Shown: positions 52,176 to 60,478, counted from the first letter of the stretch. The stretch is 64,000 nucleotides of DNA from Acetobacteraceae bacterium (GCA_027482245.1 JAIXWG010000058.1:233593-297592), one strand, 5' to 3'. Program-made: numbers and translations. The notes: generated from the sequence alone by a model not told the origin.

Positions 52176-52898
52176 ATGGCTACGCCCAGACAGATCCGCG
52201 GCGTCTTCGCGCCGGTCCTCGCCGCCCATCCTGACCTGGTCCTGCATGGCCGCTGGGTGTTTCGACCACCGATCGTGACCGCGTTGTGCGGGCTGCATAT
52301 CGGCCGGACTTCCTCGGCGCGCGTGGCCGACATCGTAGTCTCGGTGGTGCCTCTTTCGCGGTTCCTGCCGCCTGCAGCGGTGGGTTTCGAGATTCCCTTC
52401 ATCGTCCAGGATCACAGCCTGGACAGGTCGTTAGCATCAGGCAATGGCATGGCCGGTACCGCCGCATCGCGATTACAGGACGACATCCTGGCACCTGACT
52501 ATCGGAGACACCTGCTGGCGACGTGCAACGCCACAGCAAAACCACGGCTCGATGCTCTGACGACCTTCGAGAATATTGCCGACTGGCTGAGCCGATTCCG
52601 CCAACAGCCGCTGTGCCTGACCGCTGTCGAGCGGGTGGATGCCTGGCTGGCGACCATGCGCGGGGACTTCGCCGCGGGCGCAAGGCATTTGGAGGCGCTT
52701 TTGCAACGGCGTGCTGCCAGTGGCCTTGTCGGTACGGATCAAATAACGCTGCTTGAGCGCGAGGTCCAAAGCCTGCTCCAGTCCGCTGACCGCAACGCCA
52801 TCGCGGCGTTCCTGCATGACCTCGAACGCCAAACCATCGCGGCCCATGGGCTGGAGCGCTACTGGCAGGAGGCGCCGTTTCCGTTCGAGGGAGGGTAG
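52176..52898 (+). CDS. Tandem paralogue A, unknown function
   Basis: A 240-residue soluble protein of no family I recognise. It is paralogous to the next gene. The first ~65 residues (MATPRQIRGVFAPVLAAHPD, LHGRW, PP, GLHIGRT, VVPLSRF) and the last ~35 (FLHDLERQTIAAHG, YWQEAPFPFEGG) match closely while the middle differs. There is no signal, no membrane segment and no obvious catalytic motif. Predicted mixed alpha/beta start and helical end. Base composition is lower in GC than the flanking genes, suggesting transfer. It starts 7 bases after the remnant of a third copy. Confidence 0.8.
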   Translation: MATPRQIRGVFAPVLAAHPDLVLHGRWVFRPPIVTALCGLHIGRTSSARVADIVVSVVPLSRFLPPAAVGFEIPFIVQDHSLDRSLASGNGMAGTAASRLQDDILAPDYRRHLLATCNATAKPRLDALTTFENIADWLSRFRQQPLCLTAVERVDAWLATMRGDFAAGARHLEALLQRRAASGLVGTDQITLLEREVQSLLQSADRNAIAAFLHDLERQTIAAHGLERYWQEAPFPFEGG

Positions 52899-52904
52899 GG
52901 CCGG

Positions 52905-53627
52905 ATGGCCACGCCAAGGCAGATTCGCGATATCTTCGCGCCAGTGCTTGCCGAGCATCCCGACCTGGTGATGCACAGGCGTTGGATCATCAAGCCGCCG
53001 GTCGGACTGGCTATCATCGGGTTGCACATCGGCCAGACCGCCTATGCCAGCCGGTCCGATCTCGCCCTGTCAGTAGTCGCCTTGTCTCGATTCATGCTTC
53101 CCAAGGCCCCTGGATATCAGCGGTACCTTCATGTCAGTCGGAACCTGTCCGAGGGTTCGACTGGGGTGCATCCTCACACCTTGGGCGACGCTGCTCCCGA
53201 TATTTGTCACGACATGTTCTTGCCCGACTACAAGGCGTACCTGCCCGCCAACTTTGCGGCAAAGATGCGCCCGTTTCTCGACAGCGTTCGCGGCTTCGAC
53301 GATATCAGCCTCTGGATATCGGATTTCCGGAATCTGCTGCAGCGCCAGGGCGCGCCTGAGACGATCGATAGCTGGATTGCCGCGATGCACGGTGATTTTT
53401 CCAAAGCAGCCGACCTGATGCATCGGCTCCTCGATCGTCTGGGACCGACGCGAGATGGTCCTGCCGGCGATCAACGGCGCCTTGAACACGAAATCCATCG
53501 CGTGCTCCGTACCGGCGAGCGCGGCACCATTGCCGCCTTCCTGCACGCGCTTGAGCGACAGACCATCAAGGCCAATGGCATGGCGAAGTACTGGCAGCCG
53601 GTGCCGTTTCCCTTCGAACGCGGGTGA
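52905..53627 (+). CDS. Tandem paralogue B, unknown function
   Basis: A 240-residue protein, the same length as paralogue A and 6 bases after it. MATPRQIRDIFAPVLAEHPD, RRWIIKPP, GLHIGQT and SVVALSRFM match A, as does the C-terminal FLHALERQTIKANGM...YWQPVPFPFERG. The middle (about 75-190) is clearly diverged, with few gaps, so the duplication is old. A hand count over 53161-53220 gives 57% GC, well below nearby genes. No domain recognised. Its stop lies 10 bases before the NikR-type operator, but that operator faces the next gene. Confidence 0.8.
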   Translation: MATPRQIRDIFAPVLAEHPDLVMHRRWIIKPPVGLAIIGLHIGQTAYASRSDLALSVVALSRFMLPKAPGYQRYLHVSRNLSEGSTGVHPHTLGDAAPDICHDMFLPDYKAYLPANFAAKMRPFLDSVRGFDDISLWISDFRNLLQRQGAPETIDSWIAAMHGDFSKAADLMHRLLDRLGPTRDGPAGDQRRLEHEIHRVLRTGERGTIAAFLHALERQTIKANGMAKYWQPVPFPFERG

Positions 53628-53637
53628 CGACGCACCG

Positions 53638-53665
53638 GTATGACGATCCTGCCTGGACGTCATAC
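53638..53665. promoter_or_regulatory. NikR operator
   Basis: GTATGA (53638-53643), 16 bases, TCATAC (53660-53665): an exact match to the GTATGA-N16-TCATAC dyad bound by E. coli NikR at the nik promoter. It lies 44 bases before the GTG of the substrate-binding protein gene, and a nikR gene is convergent 1.6 kb away. NikR with nickel would repress here. Confidence 0.85.
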
Positions 53666-53709
53666 TCGCCCCGCCCCTAGCATCGGCCCTCCGAACCGGA
53701 GGCCTCCCC

Positions 53710-55254
53710 GTGCCGCACTTGCCCCGCCGCGCCCTGCTGGCGGCCACCCTGGCCGTGCCGCCGCTCCGCCCGGGGCGCGCCCAGGGGCAGGGGCGTGTCG
53801 TGCGGGTGGCGGTTTCGGCGCCGCGTGGCATCGGCGCGGCGGACCCGCACCTGGCCTCCGCCCATCCGGACCGCATGCTGGCCTCCTGGGTGCATGGCGC
53901 GCTGGTGCGCTTCCGGCCGGGCTCCACCAGCCCCGCCGAGATCGAGCCCGATTTGGCCGAGGCCTGGGAGCATTCGGCCGATCGGCGGGACTGGCTGTTC
54001 CGGCTGCGCCCCGGCGTTGCCTTCCATCGCGGCTTCGGGCCGGTGACGGCGGAGGATGTCGTCTTCAGCCTGCGCAAGGCGGCCAATCCCGCGACCTCCG
54101 CCCATGCCGCCGATTTCGCGGGGCTGGAGGAGGTTTCGGCGCCGGACGCCGCCACGGTCCGGCTGCGCTGGCGCGTGGCGCCGCCGGCGCCGCTCGGGCC
54201 GCTGACCAACTATGCGGGGGGCTTCATCCTCTCCCGCCGCGCCATGGAGGCCGGCGGCACGGAGGCCGGGATGGTCGGCTTCGGCCCCTTCGCGGTGGCG
54301 GAGCACCAGCCCGGCCAGTTCATGCGGCTCGCCGCCAACCAGGCCTATTTCCGCGGCCGGCCGCAACTGGCGGAAATCCTGTACCGCTTCGTGGGATCGC
54401 CGGCGGTGGCGGACCTGGCATTCCAGGCGAATGAGGTGGACATCATCGAGGGCCAGGGCGATCCCGCCTGGATCGCACGGCTGCGCGCCGCCGGCGCGGT
54501 GGTCGATGTGATCGAGCCGGCGGAGCTCTCGCAGCTGCATCTCAACGTCACGCGCGCGCCGCTGGACGATGTCAGGGTGCGCCGCGCCATCGGGCTTGCG
54601 GTGGATCGGGCGGCGCTGGCGCGGTGGCGGGGCGATGTGGCGCGGGCGGCGCGGGGCGTGCTGCCGGCGGGCACCTTCGGCTTCGTGGAGACCGGGCTGC
54701 CAGCGGCCGATCCGGAGGCCGCGCGGCGCTTGCTGGCGGAGGCCGGCTACCCCGATGGTATCGCGCTGCGGACCATCCACACCAGCAACACCGGCATGCT
54801 GGGCGCGATCCAGGTGGTGCAGGCGCAGCTCCGTCGCGCGGGCATCGCGCTGGAGGTGCAGGTGGTGGACCACCTCTCCTACCACGCCATGATCCGGCAG
54901 GACCTCAGCCCGGTCGTGCACTACTCGGCGGCGCGATTCCCGGTGGCGGATGTGATGCTGACGCAGTTCTTCCATGGCCGCAGCATCGTGGCCACGCCGG
55001 GGGCGGTGACCAACTTCTCCCATTGCAGCGTCGCGGATGAGGCGATCGAGGCCGCGCGCGTGGCGACCGATGGCGCGCAGCAGGCGCGGGCCTGGGCGGA
55101 GGCGCAGCGCAGGATCGCCGAGGCGCATTGCGCCGTGCCGCTCGTGGAAACGATGGGCGTCTGGGCGCGGCGTGCGCGCTTCGACTACGGCTTCGAGTTC
55201 CGCGGCGCCATGGCGACGGGCCCGCTGCTGACGGAGGCCTCCCACTTCGCCTGA
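53710..55254 (+). CDS. Family 5 ABC substrate-binding protein, probably nickel-related (NikR-controlled)
   Basis: A 514-residue SBP_bac_5 protein, near the length of NikA (about 524). Signal peptide with twin arginine in LPRRALLAATLAVPPL, then FRLRPGVAFHRGFGPVTAEDVVFSL (in parts), the family signature, and VRVRRAIGLAVDRAAL. GGAGG precedes the GTG start by 7 bases. Family 5 members bind peptides, opines, haem or nickel complexes. The perfect NikR operator upstream and nikR alongside argue for a nickel chelate. No permease or ATPase genes follow, so it must work with transporters elsewhere. Ligand is inference. Confidence 0.88.
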   Translation: MPHLPRRALLAATLAVPPLRPGRAQGQGRVVRVAVSAPRGIGAADPHLASAHPDRMLASWVHGALVRFRPGSTSPAEIEPDLAEAWEHSADRRDWLFRLRPGVAFHRGFGPVTAEDVVFSLRKAANPATSAHAADFAGLEEVSAPDAATVRLRWRVAPPAPLGPLTNYAGGFILSRRAMEAGGTEAGMVGFGPFAVAEHQPGQFMRLAANQAYFRGRPQLAEILYRFVGSPAVADLAFQANEVDIIEGQGDPAWIARLRAAGAVVDVIEPAELSQLHLNVTRAPLDDVRVRRAIGLAVDRAALARWRGDVARAARGVLPAGTFGFVETGLPAADPEAARRLLAEAGYPDGIALRTIHTSNTGMLGAIQVVQAQLRRAGIALEVQVVDHLSYHAMIRQDLSPVVHYSAARFPVADVMLTQFFHGRSIVATPGAVTNFSHCSVADEAIEAARVATDGAQQARAWAEAQRRIAEAHCAVPLVETMGVWARRARFDYGFEFRGAMATGPLLTEASHFA

Positions 55255-55257
55255 GGC

Positions 55258-55695
55258 TCAGTCGTGGTGGTGCCCGTGCCGCTTTCGGCCGGGCGCCGGC
55301 ATCAGGTTCAGCCGGCCGAGACGCACGCCGCGCTCCACGATCAGCGATTCCGCGAAGGGGCGGACGGCGGCGGAGGGGCCGCGCAGCAGCGCCACCTCCA
55401 CGCAATGCTGGTGGTCGAGATGGGCGTGCAGCGTGGCGACGCTGATGTCGTGATGCGCGTGCTGCGCATCCAGCAGCCGCCGGCCCAGCTCCCGCTCCGC
55501 ATGGTCATAGACGAAGGAGGCGACGGCGACGCAATCGCCGGGCGGGTCGCCCGCTTCCTCCGCGCTGCGGGCCAAGCCGCCATGCAGCAGGTCCCGCATC
55601 GCCTCCGACCGGTTGGAATAGCCGCGCCGCGCCATGAAGGCGTCGAGCGCCGTGACCGTCTCGTCATCGAGCGTGATGGTGATGCGCTGTGTCAT
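55258..55695 (-). CDS. nikR: Nickel-responsive regulator NikR
   Basis: A 145-residue NikR. The ribbon-helix-helix (residues 1-40: MTQRITITLDDETVTALDAF, GYSNRSEAMRDLLHGG) binds DNA and the ACT-like domain binds nickel. All four E. coli ligand positions are conserved by spacing: His79, His90, His92 and Cys98 in AQHAHHDISVATLHAHLDHQHC (in parts). A His-rich tail (KRHGHHHD) may add metal binding. It is convergent with the substrate-binding gene, 3 bases apart, whose promoter holds a perfect NikR site. The start at 55695 begins the RHH strand. Confidence 0.95.
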   Translation of the reverse strand: MTQRITITLDDETVTALDAFMARRGYSNRSEAMRDLLHGGLARSAEEAGDPPGDCVAVASFVYDHAERELGRRLLDAQHAHHDISVATLHAHLDHQHCVEVALLRGPSAAVRPFAESLIVERGVRLGRLNLMPAPGRKRHGHHHD

Positions 55696-55794
55696 GGCGG
55701 CCCCCCGCGGCAGGGTGATGCTATCCGAAGCGGGGCCCTGGCGCCATTTGCCGGGCCGGCGTGGCGTGGAGGCCGCGCCCGGCGGGAAACCGCC

Positions 55795-55821
55795 CGATCC
55801 ATGATGCATTGTCATGGATCG
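55795..55821. promoter_or_regulatory. Palindrome between nikR and the DUF4118-like gene
   Basis: CGATCCATGA-N7-TCATGGATCG, 10-base perfect arms, total span 27 bases. It stands 100 bases before nikR and 89 before the membrane-protein start. The span and inner ATGA...TCAT recall a NikR site, but the half-site differs from GTATGA. It is probably regulatory; by which protein is unknown. Confidence 0.45.
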
Positions 55822-55909
55822 AAACTCGGCATCGTGCTGTTCTCATCCTCATGCCACCGATGCAGTCGCTTGCCGGCCCTGCCTGTCAACGGCAGGGGAC
55901 CCCCGCGCC

Positions 55910-56287
55910 ATGACCGGCGCCACGCATGCCCTCCTCGCCATGCGGCGGCTGCCGCGCACGCGCCGCTGCCTGATCGCGGCCGCCATCATCCTGGCGACCT
56001 TCGCGCTGCGGATCGCGATTTTGGGCTTCCAGCCAGGCTCGGCCTACCTGCCCTTCCTGCCCATGGTGGTGCTGACCACGGTGCTGCTGGGCCTGGCGCC
56101 CGGCCTGTGCGCCGCGGCGATCGGCTGGGCGCTGGCGGTGGTGTGGTTCGTGGAGCCGATTGGCGGGCTGCGGATCGATGACTGGGCCGATGTCGCCTTC
56201 GCCGTCTTCTTCCCCGCCGCGGCCGCCTTCGCCGCCGTCGTGGTGGAGGTCTTCCTCAGCACCGCCGCGCTGGGGCAGGAGGAGTAG
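55910..56287 (+). CDS. DUF4118-like membrane protein without kinase domain
   Basis: A 125-residue protein with about three or four helices (res 22-40, 44-62, 66-84, 98-118). The pattern FALRIAILGFQPGSAYLPFLPMVVL (in parts) then LLGLAPGLCAAAIGWALA resembles DUF4118, the four-helix sensor of KdpD-type kinases. Here it ends without coiled coil or kinase. AGGGGA lies 10 bases before ATG. An in-frame ATG at 55814 would add 32 Cys/His-rich residues (CCSHPH...CRPC) but lacks a ribosome site. Role unknown. Confidence 0.65.
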   Translation: MTGATHALLAMRRLPRTRRCLIAAAIILATFALRIAILGFQPGSAYLPFLPMVVLTTVLLGLAPGLCAAAIGWALAVVWFVEPIGGLRIDDWADVAFAVFFPAAAAFAAVVVEVFLSTAALGQEE

Positions 56288-56290
56288 CGG

Positions 56291-56692
56291 TCACGACCCC
56301 GTCTCGGCGGCGGGGAAGTTCAGCTCCAGCACCACCCCGTTCGGGTCCGTGATGAAGAGCTGCGTGACGCCATCGCGCGGCACCACCTGTTCGCGGAAGG
56401 CGACGCCCTGGGCCGAGAGGCGCGCGCGCATGGCGGGCAGGCCGGTGGCGGAGAGGGCGACGTGGTCGATCTGCCCCGTGGGCTGGGCCCGGCGGGGCGG
56501 GCGGTTCGCATCCGCCGCCCGGGGGCCGACCAGGTGGATGACGGGCACCCCGCCGGCATAGAGCCAGGCGCCCGGGAAATCGAAGGGCGGGCGGTCGCCC
56601 TGCTCCAGCCCCAGCGCATCCCGGTAGAAGGCGATGGTGGCGTCGAGGTCGACGGCCCAGATGTTGATGTGCTCGATCCCGCCGATGGCCAT
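56291..56692 (-). CDS. VOC-family (glyoxalase/dioxygenase fold) protein
   Basis: A 133-residue protein with two beta-alpha-beta-beta-beta modules. The first has GIEHINIWAVDLDATIAFYRDALGL with a metal-ligand His, and HLVGP. The second has IDHVALSATGLPAMRARL with a ligand His, and ends FITDPNGVVLELNF, the typical metal-ligand Glu motif. VOC members are lyases, dioxygenases or resistance proteins. The substrate is unknown. It is 59 bases after the DMT carrier on the same strand. Confidence 0.9.
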   Translation of the reverse strand: MAIGGIEHINIWAVDLDATIAFYRDALGLEQGDRPPFDFPGAWLYAGGVPVIHLVGPRAADANRPPRRAQPTGQIDHVALSATGLPAMRARLSAQGVAFREQVVPRDGVTQLFITDPNGVVLELNFPAAETGS

Positions 56693-56751
56693 GGACGCCT
56701 CCCCTTGCTGGACCAGGCATCAGCGCATGAGGTGGGCGGGCGCGTCCAGCC

Positions 56752-57648
56752 TCAGGCGGGGGCCTTGGCGGGTGGGGGGCGGGAGGTGGCGAGCCAGACG
56801 CCGGCCAGCACGACCAGCCCGCCCAGCAGGACCCCGGCCGCCGGCCATTCGCCGAGCAGCAGGGCGCCGACGCCGGCCGCGAAGGGCGGCTGGATGTAGC
56901 CGACCATGGAGGCATCCGTGACCCGCGCCCGCGTCAGCAGCCGGAGGAACATGGTCAGCGGAATGGCGGAAGTGAGGATGCCGAGCATGGCGATGACGCC
57001 GAAGACCCAGGCCGGCTGGTCATAGGCGCCGATGCCGTTGAAGGGGAGGGAGAGCATCCCCGCCACCATCCCCGACACCACCTGCTGCCCCAGCACGAGC
57101 TGGGCGGAGGCACCAGGCCGCGCCATGCGGGCGTAGATCGTCCCCGCCGCGTAGGAACAGCCGGAGACCAGGATCAGCAGCCCGCCCGTGAAGGACGCGT
57201 TGCCCGACAGCGCGGCCGGGCCGAGGATGACGGCGATGCCGGCGAAGCCCAGCAGCAGCCCCGCCAGGCCGCGCAGGCCGGGGCGGTCCCCGGGCAGCAG
57301 CACGCTGGCCATCAGCGCCACCTGCAACGGCGTCGCGGCATGGATCAGGGCGGCGGGCGCGGCCTCGATCCGGTCCAGCGCCAGCGCGGTCAGCAGGTTG
57401 GGCACCCAGCCATTGCAGGTGCCGAGCACCAGCGCGGCCCGCCAGACATTCCAGCCGCCGCCCCGCAGCTGGCCCGTGACGGCCAGGAAGGCCAGCACGC
57501 CGAGCGCCGCGAAGGCGCCACGGCAGGCCGCCAGCGCGAAGGGCGGCATCTCCCCCGCCACCAGCCGGAGCAGGGGGAAGGAGGAACCCCAGAGGCCGCC
57601 AATGACGAGAAGCCGCCACCAGAGCGCCGGGCCGGTGATGGGCGTCAT
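56752..57648 (-). CDS. EamA/DMT-superfamily transporter
   Basis: A 298-residue ten-helix carrier built from two EamA repeats. The first repeat starts LLVIGGLWGSSFPLLRLV, and PFALAACRGAFAALGV is the usual TM2-3 segment. The second contains AGTIYARMARPG...AYDQPAWVFGVIAML and the late VGYIQPPFAAGVGALLLGEWPAAGVLLGGLV in pieces. It exports metabolites or amino acids in other bacteria. The ligand is unknown. It follows mltG by 16 bases and may be co-transcribed with it. Confidence 0.9.
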   Translation of the reverse strand: MTPITGPALWWRLLVIGGLWGSSFPLLRLVAGEMPPFALAACRGAFAALGVLAFLAVTGQLRGGGWNVWRAALVLGTCNGWVPNLLTALALDRIEAAPAALIHAATPLQVALMASVLLPGDRPGLRGLAGLLLGFAGIAVILGPAALSGNASFTGGLLILVSGCSYAAGTIYARMARPGASAQLVLGQQVVSGMVAGMLSLPFNGIGAYDQPAWVFGVIAMLGILTSAIPLTMFLRLLTRARVTDASMVGYIQPPFAAGVGALLLGEWPAAGVLLGGLVVLAGVWLATSRPPPAKAPA

Positions 57649-57664
57649 GGGGCGGGGGGCAGCC

Positions 57665-58648
57665 TCACCGGGATGGGGCCGCGGCGCGGTTGCGCTCGAC
57701 CTCGCGCCAGCGGGCGACGTTGCGGTTGTGCTCCTCCAGCGTGCGGGCGAAGGCGTGGCCGCCGGTGCCGTCCGCGACGAAGTACAGGAACTCCGTCGTC
57801 TCCGGCCGCGTCACGGCGCGCAGGCTGTCCCGCCCCGGGCTGGCGATGGGGCCGGGGGGCAGGCCGCGGATGCGGTAGGTGTTGAAGGGGTGGTCGCGAT
57901 CGAGGTCGGCGCGGGTCAGCGGCCGGTCCAGCAGGCCGCCATCGGCGGCGGCATAGGCGGCCGTGGGGTCGGATTGCAGCATCATCCCGCGCCGCAGCCG
58001 GTTGATGAAGACGCCGGCGACGCGGGCGCGTTCGTCGCCGCGGCCAGTCTCCCGTTCCACGATGGAGGCGAGGATCAGCGCCTCCCGCGCCGTGGCGATG
58101 GGCAGGCCGGGCTGGCGGGCGGCCCAGATCTCCGCCAGCGCCTGGTCCATGGCCTGTTCGGCGCGGCGGACGAGCGCGGCGCGCGTGTCGCCGAACTGGT
58201 AGCTGTAGGTCTCCGGCAGGATCTCGCCCTCGGCGATTTCCGGCATCTCTCCGGTCAGGCCCTCGGCACGTTCCAGGATGGCGGCCATCTGGCGGGCGGT
58301 GAGGCCTTCCGGGATGGTCACGCGGCGCTGCACGGGGCGGGCCTTGCGCAGGATCTCCAGCACGTCGCGCAGGCTGGCGCGGGCAGGGAAGGTGAATTCC
58401 GCGGCGCGGACGGCGCCATCCCCGCGGGTCAGCCAGACGGCGGCGAGGAAGGCGCGGGGGTCGGCGATGACGCCACGCTCGGCCAGCGCTTCCGCGATGA
58501 TGGTGGTGCCGCCCCGGGGGACGACGACCTGCGCGGCTTCCGCCAACGGGCCCGGCGCGGTCCAGGCGCGATTCGCCCACCACCAGGACCCCCCGGCCAG
58601 GCCGGCGACGACGAACAGGACGAGGAGGAGGGCGACGAGGCGGCGCAT
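57665..58648 (-). CDS. mltG: Endolytic peptidoglycan transglycosylase MltG
   Basis: A 327-residue inner-membrane lytic transglycosylase (YceG family) that cuts nascent glycan strands and sets their length. One N-terminal helix (res 4-25) is followed by VVVPRGGTTIIAEALAERGVI, a LysM-like part. The catalytic domain has ILPETYSYQFGDTR, ILASIVERETGR with the catalytic Glu, VAGVFINRLRRGMMLQSDPT (in parts), and HPFNTYRIRGLPPGPIASPG. It lies after fabF as in many alphaproteobacteria. Confidence 0.95.
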   Translation of the reverse strand: MRRLVALLLVLFVVAGLAGGSWWWANRAWTAPGPLAEAAQVVVPRGGTTIIAEALAERGVIADPRAFLAAVWLTRGDGAVRAAEFTFPARASLRDVLEILRKARPVQRRVTIPEGLTARQMAAILERAEGLTGEMPEIAEGEILPETYSYQFGDTRAALVRRAEQAMDQALAEIWAARQPGLPIATAREALILASIVERETGRGDERARVAGVFINRLRRGMMLQSDPTAAYAAADGGLLDRPLTRADLDRDHPFNTYRIRGLPPGPIASPGRDSLRAVTRPETTEFLYFVADGTGGHAFARTLEEHNRNVARWREVERNRAAAPSR

Positions 58649-58732
58649 GGTCTAGTGGTGGCGCCGCCTTCCGCGTCTGGCAAGGCGCCCGCGCGTCAAA
58701 CTCCGCGCGGGGCCGCTGCCATCAGGCAGCCC

Positions 58733-60022
58733 TCAGGCGGCCTTTTTGAAAATAATGCTCGCGTTCGTGCCGCCGAAGCCGAAGCTGTTGGACAGCGCGA
58801 TGTCGATGTTCCGCGGCTGGGCCTGCAGGGCCACGCGGTCGATCGGGCTTTCGCGGGACGGGCTTTCCAGGTTCAGCGTGGGCGGCGCCACGCTGTCACG
58901 GATGGCGAGGATGGAGAAGATGCCCTCCACCGCGCCCGCGGCGCCCAGCAGGTGGCCGATGGCCGACTTGGTGGAGGACATGGCGAGGTTCTTCGCCTCG
59001 TCGCCCCACAGCCGCTCCACCGCCTGCAGCTCCAGGTCGTCGCCCATCGGCGTGGAGGTGCCGTGCGCGTTGACGTACTGGATGTCCGCGGGGCTCAGCC
59101 CGGCGCTGCGGAGCGCGGCGCGCATGGCGCGGAAGGCGCCGTCGCCATCCTCGGTCGGGGCCGTGATGTGGTAGGCGTCGCCGGACATGCCGTAGCCGAT
59201 GACCTCGGCGTAGATCTTGGCGCCGCGGGCCTTCGCGTGCTCCAGCTCCTCCAGCACCACCACGCCGGCACCCTCGCCCATGACGAAGCCGTCGCGGTCC
59301 TTGTCCCAGGGGCGGCTGCCCTTGGTGGGGGCGTCGTTGAAGGCGGTGGAAAGGGCGCGGGAGGCGCAGAAGCCGGCCATGCCGATTTCCGCCACCGCGG
59401 CTTCCGCCCCGCCGGCCACCATGACGTCGGCATCGCCGAGCGCGATGAGGCGCGCGGCATCGCCCAGCGCATGCACGCCGGTGGCGCAGGCCGTGACCAC
59501 CGCGTGGTTCGGGCCCTTGAAGCCGTATTTGATGGAGACGTGGCCGGAGGCCAGGTTGATCAGCGCGGAGGGGATGAAGAAGGGCGAGATCCGCCGCTGC
59601 TTGCCCTGCGCGATGAGGAGGGAGGCTTCATATATGGTGGGCAGGCCACCGATGCCGGAGCCGATCATGACGCCGGTGCGGCAGCGCGCTTCCTCCTGGT
59701 CTTCCCCAGGCATCCAGCCGCTGTCCTCGACCGCTTCCTGCGCCGCGACGAGCGCGAGCTGGATGAAGCGGTCCATCTTCTTCTGGTCCTTGACGGGGAT
59801 CCACTCGTTGATGTCGAGCTTCCCCTCCGCCTTCGTGCCGACCGGCACCTGGCCGGCGATCTTCGCCGGCAGGTTGCTGACGTCGAAGGACTGGATCGCC
59901 GCCAGCCCGCTTTCGCCGGCCAGCATGCGCTTCCAGACATTCTCGACCCCAAGGCCGAGCGGGCAGGCGATGCCCATCCCCGTGACGACGACGCGCCGCG
60001 GCGCCTCGAGATGAACGAACAC
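58733..60022 (-). CDS. fabF: Beta-ketoacyl-ACP synthase II
   Basis: A 429-residue condensing enzyme that extends acyl-ACP with malonyl-ACP. The nucleophile is Cys179 in VVTACATGVHALG, and the two active-site His lie in NAHGTSTPMGD and SAIGHLLGAAG, both with the standard Lys in TKSAIGH. RRVVVTGMGIACPLG opens the protein and NSFGFGGTNAS closes it. It is 37 bases after acpP and followed by mltG, the common fab order. Confidence 0.97.
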   Translation of the reverse strand: MFVHLEAPRRVVVTGMGIACPLGLGVENVWKRMLAGESGLAAIQSFDVSNLPAKIAGQVPVGTKAEGKLDINEWIPVKDQKKMDRFIQLALVAAQEAVEDSGWMPGEDQEEARCRTGVMIGSGIGGLPTIYEASLLIAQGKQRRISPFFIPSALINLASGHVSIKYGFKGPNHAVVTACATGVHALGDAARLIALGDADVMVAGGAEAAVAEIGMAGFCASRALSTAFNDAPTKGSRPWDKDRDGFVMGEGAGVVVLEELEHAKARGAKIYAEVIGYGMSGDAYHITAPTEDGDGAFRAMRAALRSAGLSPADIQYVNAHGTSTPMGDDLELQAVERLWGDEAKNLAMSSTKSAIGHLLGAAGAVEGIFSILAIRDSVAPPTLNLESPSRESPIDRVALQAQPRNIDIALSNSFGFGGTNASIIFKKAA

Positions 60023-60059
60023 CCCTGGACCCCCTACCCTGCCGAGCCGTTGCCTGGAA

Positions 60060-60299
60060 TCAGGCCGACTTCTGCTTCTCGATGTAGTCGATCGCGTCCT
60101 TGACGGTCGTGATCTTCTCGGCGGCGTCGTCCGGGATCTCGACCCCGAAGGCTTCCTCGAACGCCATGACCAGCTCGACCGTGTCGAGGCTGTCCGCGCC
60201 CAGGTCGTCGATGAACGACGCCTCGGTCGTCACCTTGGATTCCTCGACGCCGAGGTGTTCCACGACGATCTTCTTCACCTTGTCGGCGGTGTCGCTCAT
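60060..60299 (-). CDS. acpP: Acyl carrier protein
   Basis: A 79-residue acidic four-helix protein that carries growing acyl chains. The phosphopantetheine site is Ser37 in DDLGADSLDTVELVMAFEE. A good AGGAG stands about 10 bases before the ATG. The longer gap from fabG (210 bases with a terminator hairpin) suggests its own promoter, consistent with the high demand for ACP. Confidence 0.98.
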   Translation of the reverse strand: MSDTADKVKKIVVEHLGVEESKVTTEASFIDDLGADSLDTVELVMAFEEAFGVEIPDDAAEKITTVKDAIDYIEKQKSA

Positions 60300-60450
60300 C
60301 CCGCGATATCTCCTGCTGGTAAGTGCCGTGCTGCGAACGCTATGCGTGCGCGCCCGGCCCTTGGTTCCGGGGCGGCGCCGCTTAACATGGATGCGTCATC
60401 TGGCCTAGGCGGGCGTCGCGCGCAAGCCGCCCGGCGGACGGAACCGGCGG

Positions 60451-60478
60451 AAAGGCGGGGGTAAGCCCCGCCTTTTTT
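60451..60478. terminator. Terminator hairpin between fabG and acpP
   Basis: GGCGGGG-GTAAG-CCCCGCC, preceded by AAA and followed by TTTTTT on the + strand. For the minus-strand fabG transcript the tail is TTT, so it is a weak terminator in that direction. The T-run is stronger on the other strand. Confidence 0.65.

Noticed and set aside
57188..60103. 971-codon + strand frame across the DMT, mltG and fabF genes
   Set aside because: Antisense to three confident genes; low-complexity product without any domain.
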